In this document: positions 16,199-23,755 of the stretch, one piece after another | Numbering within the stretch: position 1 is the first letter of the stretch | How the letters are laid out: each line of letters begins with the position of its first letter | Assembly: GCA_046760905.1 (NCBI GenBank) | Contig: JBHIFB010000027.1 | Span: forward strand, 1 to 28,806 | DNA length: 28,806 bases | Source of the DNA: JBHIFB01 sp046760905 | Lineage (GTDB): Bacteria > Gemmatimonadota > CAZMKB01 | Direction: 5' to 3' | Position numbers and translations under genes: made by a program | The notes under the pieces: model-generated | Databases searched by the model: none | Seen by the model: the letters and a program-made list of their open reading frames with translations, nothing else | What the model was told of the DNA's origin: nothing

Positions 16199-17317
16199 TC
16201 AAAGCAGCGACTTGTAAAACTCGACAGTCATTTCAGCTATTTTATCCCACCCGAAATTCCTCTCGGCCATGAGGCGCGAGACCTCCCCCATCTTGTATGT
16301 CTCATATGGAGGGAGTTCGAGCAGGCGGAGAATAGCGCCGGCGAGTGCGTTGGGATCCTCAGGTGGAACGAGGAAACCGTTTATACCCTCCTCCACGATC
16401 TCCGGGAAAACGCCCACCGCTGTAGCAACAACCGGTTTCCCGAATGCATACGCGAGCTGGAGAGCTCCGCTTCCATCTGATTCCCTGTATGGAAGTACCA
16501 CGAGCCTGGCCTGGGAAAACATGCTACCGATCTCGCCATCATCCACGTAACCCGGTTTGAGCAGCACGGAGCCGCTGACACCTTCCTCGGCGATAATCCT
16601 CTCATACTCCTGGGTAATCCTTCCCTGCCCCTTCCCCGCGATCACAAGCAGTGCGTTCTCGTGCAGCCTCCGCACTCTGGAGAAGGCCCTGATAAGTATA
16701 TCCACACCCTTGTATTGTCTTAGATGCCCGAAGAAGAGTATTGTGTCAGAATCACCTCTTTCATACTGCGGCGCACGCAAACCGTCGCCGTTGCCGTTCG
16801 ATAAGAAGAGGTAGTTCCCATGGGGAATCACGACGACCTTCGATTCATCTATCGAGAATCTTCTGGTCAGCAGGTCTTTAGAGTAGGCTGAATGGACTAT
16901 TATGCCGTCACATGAGCGATATATCCTGCCGAGAGTGAACTCCATGCCTTTAGCCTGTTTCTCGGCTTCCTCATGAGGCAGGATGTTGTGCGCGGTGACG
17001 ATGATCTCTTCACAGTGTTTCTTGAACAGGGGCAGCATCAGCCAATCCCTCCTGGCGCTGAATCCGGACTGAATATGCAAGACCGTTGGAGATTCGCTTC
17101 TCAGAGTTCTAAGGAATGTGCGCATTCTCTCCGGGTAGTTGCCGCCATCCTTGAGGATGGTGAGGATCTCATAGTCTCTCTCACGGTTCCTGAGTTCGTA
17201 TACTTCGTTGGTCACCAGCGTAGTGCTGATACCGTATTGAGAGAGTGCCTGGGAGAGGCAATGTGAATAGTGGCTCACACCTCCCCAGCCTGAGGTTTCA
17301 AGCATCAATACATTCAT
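16199..17317 (-). CDS. GT4-family glycosyltransferase (variant donor motif)
   Basis: 372 aa. The GT4 features are GWGGVSHYSHCLSQAL (10-25), TAHNILPHE (108-116), FFGHLRQYKGVDILIRAF (195-212) with R200/K203, and the C-terminal donor region YRESDGSGALQLAYAFGKPVVAT (277-299). That region corresponds to the E-x7-E block but is of the DGSGALQLAYAFGKP type, lacking the second Glu. This variant is common in a GT4 branch and is not evidence of inactivity. ATG at 17317 makes an ATGA overlap with the upstream GT4, indicating coupled translation. Likely role is addition of one sugar during repeat-unit assembly. Donor and acceptor cannot be inferred. Confidence 0.91.
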   Translation of the reverse strand: MNVLMLETSGWGGVSHYSHCLSQALSQYGISTTLVTNEVYELRNRERDYEILTILKDGGNYPERMRTFLRTLRSESPTVLHIQSGFSARRDWLMLPLFKKHCEEIIVTAHNILPHEEAEKQAKGMEFTLGRIYRSCDGIIVHSAYSKDLLTRRFSIDESKVVVIPHGNYLFLSNGNGDGLRAPQYERGDSDTILFFGHLRQYKGVDILIRAFSRVRRLHENALLVIAGKGQGRITQEYERIIAEEGVSGSVLLKPGYVDDGEIGSMFSQARLVVLPYRESDGSGALQLAYAFGKPVVATAVGVFPEIVEEGINGFLVPPEDPNALAGAILRLLELPPYETYKMGEVSRLMAERNFGWDKIAEMTVEFYKSLL

Positions 17318-18459
17318 CGGCCCCTCCCATCAGGGGTCACTTCCATGTAGAATGCCTCCATCCTTCTCTGAAATTCAGATGCAGTATATCGCTTCTTGTA
17401 AAGCTCTCTGGCTCTCTGCCCCATCCGCATGCGAAGGTCGTTCTCATCAAGGAGTTTGCCTATTGCGTTTGCGAGCTGTCTCACAGATCCCGGCTCGACG
17501 AGGATGCCGGTTTCACCATCCCGTACGGTGTCGGCAAGCCCGTGTATGTTCGAGGCCACCACCGCTTTCCCGGCTGCCATCGCTTGAAGCAGAACGAGGG
17601 GCTGCCCCTCGTAGATCGATGGAATGGCAACGAGATCGCTGAGGCAGAATATCTTCCAAACATCCTCCCTGAAGCCCGTGAATATGACCGAATCTCCCAG
17701 CCGAAGCTGCTCTACTCTCGAGCGCAGCAGATGGGCCGAAGGACCTTCGCCTGCGATCACGATCGCCACATCTTTCCTGCCAAGCTGCCGTGCGGCCTCG
17801 AGGAGGTGACCGAATCCCTTCTGAGGGGTCAACCTGCCAGCGCAGGCTACGATTTGCTTTCCATTAACGATGCCAAGCTCTCTCCTCAAGCCTTCGAGGT
17901 CAGCCTGTCTGACCTCTCCCTGATCTTCGACACCGTTCTCGATCACCCTCACTTTCCCTGGAACCACGGAAAAGTGAGAGAGCAGCTCATCCCTGTTCTG
18001 TCCGGACAGGACAATGATGCGTTTGAATAGACGCAGGATGAGTTTCTCGAGGAGTCTTCCTCTCATAGTTCGGGTCCTGTTTTGTGGTGTGAGATGGTAT
18101 GTCGCGAGCAGGCACCTGATGCCGGCGAGCCTCGCTGCAAGCACTGAATACTGCTGGCTGTATGGATTCGACTGGTTGAAGTGAACGACATCGGGCGATA
18201 GACGCCTGAAGAATCTCACATGCTTCATGAAGCTTACCAGGTCGGATTTTCCTCTGATCCTCTGGATGCGATGGACTTCCACACCCGCCTCTCTGAGCCT
18301 CTCGGTGAACCGCCCGAGCCTGGAATCGGTGTCATGCACGTACGAGAACCTGAACCTTCCCTGAGGGAATCCCCTTGCTATCTGATACACGTACTCTTCA
18401 GCTCCACCGTAGTGGGGTGATTGGGAATAGAACAGTATCCGGATGTGAGAATCGCTCAC
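17314..18459 (-). CDS. GT4-family glycosyltransferase with E-x7-Q donor motif
   Basis: 381 aa starting with GTG at 18459, supported by a strong AGGAGG 5 nt upstream. Signatures: YGGAEEYVYQIARG (17-30), TYHLTPQNRTR (120-130), CAGRLTPQKGFGHLLEAA (206-223), and EGQPLVLLQAMAAGKAVVAS (284-303). The last is the usual E-x7-E site, but the second acidic residue is Q292 (codon CAA), a conservative swap that may alter nucleotide-sugar contacts. Otherwise the enzyme is intact and of normal length. It follows the preceding GT4 stop with only 1 nt between them and is coupled by ATGA to the next gene. Probably acts on the lipid-linked intermediate on the cytoplasmic side. Confidence 0.91.
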   Translation of the reverse strand: MSDSHIRILFYSQSPHYGGAEEYVYQIARGFPQGRFRFSYVHDTDSRLGRFTERLREAGVEVHRIQRIRGKSDLVSFMKHVRFFRRLSPDVVHFNQSNPYSQQYSVLAARLAGIRCLLATYHLTPQNRTRTMRGRLLEKLILRLFKRIIVLSGQNRDELLSHFSVVPGKVRVIENGVEDQGEVRQADLEGLRRELGIVNGKQIVACAGRLTPQKGFGHLLEAARQLGRKDVAIVIAGEGPSAHLLRSRVEQLRLGDSVIFTGFREDVWKIFCLSDLVAIPSIYEGQPLVLLQAMAAGKAVVASNIHGLADTVRDGETGILVEPGSVRQLANAIGKLLDENDLRMRMGQRARELYKKRYTASEFQRRMEAFYMEVTPDGRGR

Positions 18460-18460
18460 T

Positions 18461-19651
18461 TCATCCTCCTATTACCTCTTCATAGACCGAGACTAGCTTT
18501 TGAGCCATCAACATCCAGTCGAATACAGAAACCGCCTTCTCCCTCGCAGCCGCTCCGAGCCTCTCCCTGTATACCCGGTCAACGAGAAGCCTCTCCATCG
18601 CCCCCGCAAGCTGAGCCGGATTTTCCTGATCAACAAGTATGCCAGATACACCATCATCCACTATTTCATCCACTCCACCCCCCACGGTTGCAACGACAGG
18701 CTTACCCGATGCCATGGCCTCGAGCAGAACCATCCCGAACGGCTCCCCGTGGGAGGGCAAGCAGAAGAGAGCACAGCTTCTGAACTGCTTTGCCACATCC
18801 GTGTGAGGTAGCTTTCCGAGAATCTCTGTCCTGTCATCGATGCCGAGCCTGGCGGCAAGGGCCCTGACGCCATCCGTATCACCCTCCCCAACCAGCCGGA
18901 GCCTCGCATCCACCCGGCCTCTTAAGATCGAGAAGGCATGAAGCAGATCATAGATTCCCTTCCTGGCAGTCAGAAGACCGAGAAAGAGAATGACCGGGAG
19001 CCCGCTTTGACAATAACCGTTGGGGTGGAAAACGTCGGTGTCTACTCCGTACTGCAGGCGGACCGCTTTTCGAAGGAGACTCTCTGGAAGATGCCCCTTT
19101 AACTTTTCACTGCTCAACAGTATGGTTCTCGCTTCCGATAGTGTCCTCGAGTAAAGACGCTTTCCAAGGTGCATATCGAGCCGGTCTGCGAGCTTCGCTT
19201 TTAAAAGAGCCGGGAAATCAATCCCAGCCGGTTCCGATCCCCTATCCTCACAACACCGCCATGTGAGTGACATGGGTCCGTAAACGAACGGCGGCCCCAG
19301 CCTCGTGAGGAGGCTGAACTTTCCCTCATAGGCAGGCTTCATGTGATGGATGATGTCGATGCCCTCCCGCTTGAGTATCTTTTTCGCCTCCTTGAGGGCC
19401 ATAAGTGAGAATCTCCACCAGAGGAGCTTCTTCGATGCATGTCCTCCATCTGAAGAGCTTAAGCATCTGGGGCAAAGCTCTATAGCTCTGAGCCCCTCCA
19501 CCTGTTTTGACAGTGAGACCCGTGGGGACAGGACTGTCACTCTGTGTCCCATCCTCGCGAGACTCGAGGCGTAACCGTAGGCGATCTGCGTCTCGCCCGC
19601 CCCGATGAAGTCTGAGAAATGAAGTGATGCCGACGATATGAGAATATTCAT
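18461..19651 (-). CDS. GT4-family glycosyltransferase
   Basis: 396 aa from ATG 19651. This start forms an ATGA overlap with the tandem GT4 gene, has GGAGGT 9 nt upstream, and begins at the first beta strand (MNILISSASLHF). An in-frame start at 19684 would add 11 hydrophilic residues and is less likely. Landmarks: GAGETQIAYGYASSLARMGH (17-36), VYGPMSLTWRCCED (123-136), FLGLLTARKGIYDLLHAF (223-240) and a complete E303-x7-E311 in HGEPFGMVLLEAMASGKPVV. The CCEDRGSEP insert around 133-141 is Cys-containing and unusual, of unknown meaning. No membrane helix is visible. One of a run of four consecutive single-domain GT4 genes, presumably each adding one sugar. Confidence 0.91.
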   Translation of the reverse strand: MNILISSASLHFSDFIGAGETQIAYGYASSLARMGHRVTVLSPRVSLSKQVEGLRAIELCPRCLSSSDGGHASKKLLWWRFSLMALKEAKKILKREGIDIIHHMKPAYEGKFSLLTRLGPPFVYGPMSLTWRCCEDRGSEPAGIDFPALLKAKLADRLDMHLGKRLYSRTLSEARTILLSSEKLKGHLPESLLRKAVRLQYGVDTDVFHPNGYCQSGLPVILFLGLLTARKGIYDLLHAFSILRGRVDARLRLVGEGDTDGVRALAARLGIDDRTEILGKLPHTDVAKQFRSCALFCLPSHGEPFGMVLLEAMASGKPVVATVGGGVDEIVDDGVSGILVDQENPAQLAGAMERLLVDRVYRERLGAAAREKAVSVFDWMLMAQKLVSVYEEVIGG

Positions 19652-22059
19652 CCCCCGACGACCTCCCTTATCAGATTCCCCCACCGCTTCCCGACTCTCC
19701 CGCAGTCGAACTCCTCTGCCCGCCTCCTCGATTTCCCCGAAGGCTTCCTTCGCGAGGCCCTGGCAAGTGCTCTTGAATAGGCCGTCTCGTCTTCGGGTTC
19801 GCAGTAGTCGATGGAACCATTACCCAGCAGAGCCCTTGCCCCCTCGCGAACCGTCACAACCGGCAGGTTGCAGGACATCGCTTCGAGAACGGCCAGAGGG
19901 AACGCCTCCCTCAAAGATGGCAACGTGAAGACGTCTGCCATGTTGTAGTAGTCAACCATGGCCTCCTTCGACGCGCAGTCAAGCATAAACCTCCCCTTCC
20001 CGAGCTCAATTTGCCCGAGCTCTGTTATCTCATCTTCCAGTGGCCCGCTGCCGAGCACCAGAAGGCTGCCCCTTTTAAGCCGTGCCACAGCCTTCACGGC
20101 CAGATCGATTCTTTTCTCCGGTTCCAGGGCACCGACCACAATGTATACGGGTCGCTCGAGGGCAAGATCCAGTCGGGACCGGCCGGGTTTGAAGCGGGAT
20201 GTGTCGACTAAAGTCGGAAGGAGCGTGATCCTCCGAGCGGGGAAACGGTCCTTCAATTCTTCGACTATTGCCGGATTGAGCGTGACGTAATAGTCCGATG
20301 GAACAGATAACTCCTCCACGGCACCGCCCAGTCCGCCGTGACCGACGGATATGACCTTCAGTCCATAAAGCTTTTTAGCGAGGTTTGAGACCACAGCACC
20401 CCAGAAGCCCACGGATTGCACCAGGACGTCGTGATTCCGGCCTCTGATAGCCAGAAGCATTCCGAGGGAGAAGGTCAGCTTCTCGATCCCACACGGATCG
20501 AGATGAAGCCTCTTCAGTAAGCGCTGCAAAGCCCGGGGCAGGGCCTTCATAATATTCACAGCCAGCCGGTTGTTCCTGCTCACACAGGGTATCCTGGTAT
20601 GGTTCGCCCCGTTTCCTCCTCCGTAAACGGATACGTTGAAATCGGCTGATAGAACTCTCCCGAGCTCTTCTGTGAACCTCTCAACGCCCCTGTCGACGAT
20701 GCCAAGCCCCGAAGAGGCGAGAGCTACAGAGACAGGCCGCCTCGCAAAAGCTTCGGCTCCCTCATACGGAGAAAGCGTCTCGACGAGTTCTACCAGCTGC
20801 GCCTTGAGGCTATTCCATCCAAGCTCTGTGACATCTCCCCTTCCCCTACCTGAACCCACCTCACCTCGCATGAGCTCGACCAGCGCTTCCTTCACACTGG
20901 CGGGATCCCTTGGGTCGGCGATCACGCCCCTTCCGTACTCCCTCACAAGCCCGGCGGCCTCCCCGTCAGGGGGCACTACCGCAAGAACGGGTTTTCCCGA
21001 ACCTATGTACTCGAATGTCTTCCCGGGCACCCAGGCGCCCGATCCGCCTGTTGAGGGCACAAAAAGAAGCAGGGCATCGGCCGCTAACAGACATGCCGGC
21101 ACCTCAGAGTGGTCTATGGCGGATTCTACAGCCACGATGTCTCTCAGGCCGGATCTTTCCGCCGCTTCTTCCAGCCTCTCTTTCCCGGCCGAGAGGAAAA
21201 ACAGAACCCTCACCCTCTCTCTTAAATCCGGCTCCTGGCTTGCAAGCAAAGACAGCGCATCGAGGAAAGGCCCGGGGAAATAATCTTCGTAGAAGGCACC
21301 CGCATAGCAGATCACGAATTGATCGGCGCTGCCTTTCCCGCCTTTTTTCAGTTTCTTCCCTCCCCTTCGGCGCGCTTTCTCATAATCCTTTTCATCAAAA
21401 CCGCTATAGAGGGCAAGCACCTTCTTCTCTTCGATTCCGAAAGAGCGAATGAGATTTTCCTTCTGGCCTCGGGAGGCTGTGATCACAGAATCAGAGATAC
21501 TGTGGCACAGCCGCTCCATGTATCTGTGAAGCTTTCGGGCGGTCTTTCCCTTTTCCCTGAAGTGAGGATTCTGCGTCCAGGCATCTCTGTGATCGGCTAT
21601 CCACCTCACATCCCGCAACCTCCTGAACACCAGGCCGATCAGATGAGCCGACCAGGGCGGTGAGCTGGTTATGATGATGTCCCCTTTTTGCGGCTTCCAC
21701 CTGTAAAGCAGGAAAGCGACGGATAGGGCCCAGAGTATCTTCTCATCCGGGAAAAGCAGCATCTTCCGCATGTGGTAGATTAGCCCTCCAATTCCCGCCC
21801 TTGAGAGCCTGGCCTGAAGCGGCTCAAGCAGGGATGAGGGCGAGAACACACTTTTCACGAATACTTTCTGATCCCGTTCACGAAGCAGGCTAAGATCCAG
21901 CCCTCGCGCATCCTTGGACTCCTTCGCCGTAAGGACGACCACGTCCCGCCCCCGGCTGCTCAGAGCGCTTGCGAACCTGTTGGGCCTGTAGCTCCCGCTC
22001 CTCACCCGAGGAGGGAAATCGTATGCAACGAGAAAGATTCTGCCGCCTCTTGATTTCAT
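19648..22059 (-). CDS. Tandem GT4-GT4 bifunctional glycosyltransferase
   Basis: 803 aa, twice the normal GT4 length, in one open frame. Domain 1 (about 6-430): FLVAYDFPPRVRSGSYRPNRFA (9-30), TSSPPWSAHLIGL (131-143), ADHRDAW (155-161), CYAGAFYEDYFPG (251-263), and KTFEYIGSGKPVLAVVPP (347-364). This is the branch in which E350 of the TFEY motif replaces the typical E-x7-E block. Domain 2 (about 443-803): GIVDRGVERFTEELG, SVGHGGLGG, VVGALEPEKRIDLAVKAVARL (641-661), and E718-x7-E726 in REAFPLAVLEAMSCNLPVV. The domains are not close duplicates, so fusion of different GT4s is more likely than recent duplication. Start ATG 22059 has GGAG 5 nt upstream. In-frame ATGs at 22074 and 22104 are alternatives, but they precede the natural fold start. 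Confidence 0.9.
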   Translation of the reverse strand: MKSRGGRIFLVAYDFPPRVRSGSYRPNRFASALSSRGRDVVVLTAKESKDARGLDLSLLRERDQKVFVKSVFSPSSLLEPLQARLSRAGIGGLIYHMRKMLLFPDEKILWALSVAFLLYRWKPQKGDIIITSSPPWSAHLIGLVFRRLRDVRWIADHRDAWTQNPHFREKGKTARKLHRYMERLCHSISDSVITASRGQKENLIRSFGIEEKKVLALYSGFDEKDYEKARRRGGKKLKKGGKGSADQFVICYAGAFYEDYFPGPFLDALSLLASQEPDLRERVRVLFFLSAGKERLEEAAERSGLRDIVAVESAIDHSEVPACLLAADALLLFVPSTGGSGAWVPGKTFEYIGSGKPVLAVVPPDGEAAGLVREYGRGVIADPRDPASVKEALVELMRGEVGSGRGRGDVTELGWNSLKAQLVELVETLSPYEGAEAFARRPVSVALASSGLGIVDRGVERFTEELGRVLSADFNVSVYGGGNGANHTRIPCVSRNNRLAVNIMKALPRALQRLLKRLHLDPCGIEKLTFSLGMLLAIRGRNHDVLVQSVGFWGAVVSNLAKKLYGLKVISVGHGGLGGAVEELSVPSDYYVTLNPAIVEELKDRFPARRITLLPTLVDTSRFKPGRSRLDLALERPVYIVVGALEPEKRIDLAVKAVARLKRGSLLVLGSGPLEDEITELGQIELGKGRFMLDCASKEAMVDYYNMADVFTLPSLREAFPLAVLEAMSCNLPVVTVREGARALLGNGSIDYCEPEDETAYSRALARASRRKPSGKSRRRAEEFDCGRVGKRWGNLIREVVGG

Positions 22060-22196
22060 GAGTTCTCCACCCATCCCCCGGCTGTCTGAACCGGTATCCT
22101 GCACATGTCATAAACCAGCTTCCCACTCATCAAAATCGATCCATCACCAACGCTCAAAATCGATCCGTCACCGAAATATCCGCATAAGCCAGTCAT
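22056..22196 (-). CDS. Probable small ORF (46 aa), hypothetical; possible amidotransferase remnant
   Basis: 46 codons fill what otherwise looks like a 140-nt intergenic gap. The ATG at 22196 is 3 nt after the flippase stop with AGGAG 9 nt upstream. The TGA (22056-22058) overlaps the next gene's ATG as ATGA, the pattern used throughout this operon. The protein begins MTGLCGYFGDGSIL, resembling the N-terminus of class II glutamine amidotransferases such as AsnB (MCGIxGYFG), but with Thr in place of the catalytic Cys2 and no further similarity. Residues 8-23 contain an 8-residue near-duplication (GDGSILSV then GDGSILMS), matching the 24-nt DNA repeat. It may be a genuine small protein, a heavily deleted asnB-like pseudogene, or chance. 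The translation signals are seen directly; the function is unknown. Confidence 0.5.
   Translation of the reverse strand: MTGLCGYFGDGSILSVGDGSILMSGKLVYDMCRIPVQTAGGWVENS
22130..22172. repeat. Two-copy direct repeat, 24-nt period
   Basis: A 19-nt unit at 22130-22148 (TCAAAATCGATCCATCACC on the plus strand) recurs at 22154-22172 with one mismatch (A to G). The period of 24 nt keeps reading frame and encodes the GDGSIL repeat of the small ORF on the minus strand. Each unit contains the palindrome ATCGAT. Two copies only, so not a CRISPR. A DNA-binding role is possible but unsupported. Confidence 0.85.
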
Positions 22197-22199
22197 ATA

Positions 22200-23753
22200 T
22201 CATTTCTCCTGCGCGGGCCTCTCCCTGAATGCCCCGAGGCCCTGAAAAAGGCACTTGAGATCAACCCGAACGAAGAGGAACCTGATTATAGAGGGTGAGA
22301 TCTGCTCCAGCACACCGATTAGCTCACACCTGTCTCTCGGGAACAGGTATTCCAGGGAAAAGAGCCAGCCAAGCGTACCCAGAGAGGCACAGCTTGCGAG
22401 TCTCCCGTAACTTGTCACTTTGCAAGGCATCAGAACGAAGTGGTCATAGGCGAGTATGCTCAGAATCATCAGGGCCGATGTTACAACGGCGGGTATATAT
22501 GACCTGTAATACCTCGCATCGCTCAGGTCGATCGTAGAGTTGGTCAGTCTCATTACAACGGGGAAGAAGCCGCTGTATACTATGAGATAGGCGACTGAAA
22601 CTCCCGCAATCCCATAGGGGAGGCCAAGGTATATGCCAAGGCCCAGCAATGGGAGAAGCACCAGGTTCCATCCCAGCTCAAGGGAGGGCCTCCCTTTTGC
22701 GAGCACGACCGAACCAACCAGTGTCCCCACGGACTTCAGCATCCCCACGAAGATGAGCACCCTCACAGCTACAACGGCTTCGAGCCACCTCTCTCCGAAA
22801 ACAACCAGGATCAGATCATGGGCTGTGGTACCCAGAAGGGCCAGGGCAGGGAAAGAGATTAGAGAGAGTAAGCGAACGGTCCTCGTGTAGGCATATTGCA
22901 GCCTGCTGTTATCGTCCTGAATGATTGAAAAGGTGGGAAAGGTCACTTTCGTTATCACTCGAGACAGTTTGTTGAGAGGAATTGTTATGAGCCTGTATGC
23001 GAGGGTATAGAGTCCGAGCAGGTGGGCGCCGAGGTACTTTCCGACAAGCAGATAATCGATGTTGGTCCAGGAGTATGTCACAAGTCCGTTAGCGAGAACA
23101 CTTCTCGAGTATTTGAACAATTCCCCAAATGCCGCCCTGCTGAAGACCATGCCTGGCCTCCAGGGATGCAAAAACCACATAAGTGTGGAGGAGGTAATCG
23201 TACCGCTGATACCACCCAGCACGAGGCTGTATGGCCCGAATCCCAGGAGGGCGAGAAGTATCGAAATCGACGCTGATGAAACGGTGGCACCCACCTCGGT
23301 CATCATCAGCCGCTTGAAGGCCAGCTCCCTCGTGAGTAGTGCCCTGTGGATTCCGCCAAGCGGTCCCGCAATGAATCCAATCGATGAGAGGATGACGATG
23401 GGGGCGATGATCTCCCTGCCATAGAACATAGACAGCGGCTTTGAGGCAACGATCGCGGCTATGAAAAGGAGCGCTCCTGTACCGATCCCTGCCCAGAAAC
23501 TCGTGGAAAGGTGTTTTTCCTGAAGTTTCTTTCTGTGGATAATCGCAGGGGCGAGGGCAAGACCACTCAGTGTCCCGATAGCTTCCGTGAATACCGCGGC
23601 CATTCCGACAAGGCCGAAGTCCTCGGGAAATAGCAGCCGGGCGAGCACGATGGTGACACCGAATTGTATCGTCTGCACAGCCGTCTGGGATAGGCCCGTC
23701 CAGGCGAATCCTGATATCGCCCTTCTTCCAAGAGATTGTCCGGAGTCAGCCAT
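22200..23753 (-). CDS. wzx: Lipid-linked oligosaccharide flippase (Wzx/WzxC-like, MOP superfamily)
   Basis: 517 aa from ATG 23753, which has GGAG 7 nt upstream. A TTG at 23759 overlapping the previous stop would place GGAG only 1 nt away and is less likely. The protein has about 12-14 hydrophobic segments. Its N-terminus (GRRAISGFAWTGLSQTAVQ, then VTIVLARLLFPEDFGLVGMA) is typical of the WzxC/TuaB branch of polysaccharide transporters. Internal motifs YSWTNIDYLLVGKYLGAHLLGLYTLAYRL and FPTFSIIQDD also match that branch. The expected role is flipping undecaprenyl-diphosphate-linked repeat units across the inner membrane. It is the only flippase in the window and there is no ABC exporter, supporting a Wzx/Wzy route. 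The last codons carry the ribosome site of the small ORF. Confidence 0.92.
   Translation of the reverse strand: MADSGQSLGRRAISGFAWTGLSQTAVQTIQFGVTIVLARLLFPEDFGLVGMAAVFTEAIGTLSGLALAPAIIHRKKLQEKHLSTSFWAGIGTGALLFIAAIVASKPLSMFYGREIIAPIVILSSIGFIAGPLGGIHRALLTRELAFKRLMMTEVGATVSSASISILLALLGFGPYSLVLGGISGTITSSTLMWFLHPWRPGMVFSRAAFGELFKYSRSVLANGLVTYSWTNIDYLLVGKYLGAHLLGLYTLAYRLITIPLNKLSRVITKVTFPTFSIIQDDNSRLQYAYTRTVRLLSLISFPALALLGTTAHDLILVVFGERWLEAVVAVRVLIFVGMLKSVGTLVGSVVLAKGRPSLELGWNLVLLPLLGLGIYLGLPYGIAGVSVAYLIVYSGFFPVVMRLTNSTIDLSDARYYRSYIPAVVTSALMILSILAYDHFVLMPCKVTSYGRLASCASLGTLGWLFSLEYLFPRDRCELIGVLEQISPSIIRFLFVRVDLKCLFQGLGAFRERPAQEK
22206..22210 (-). promoter_or_regulatory. Shine-Dalgarno site for the small ORF
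   Basis: AGGAG on the minus strand, inside the last codons of the flippase gene, lies 9 nt before the ATG at 22196. It is the main support that the 46-codon ORF is translated. No other start in this interval would need it. Confidence 0.5.
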
Positions 23754-23755
23754 CT

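Noticed and set aside
20636..21283. 215-codon plus-strand open frame
   Set aside because: Low-complexity Ser/Pro-rich shadow of the tandem GT4 gene.
22130..22172. CRISPR-like repeat
   Set aside because: Two copies only, 5-nt separation, in-frame within an ORF, no cas genes.
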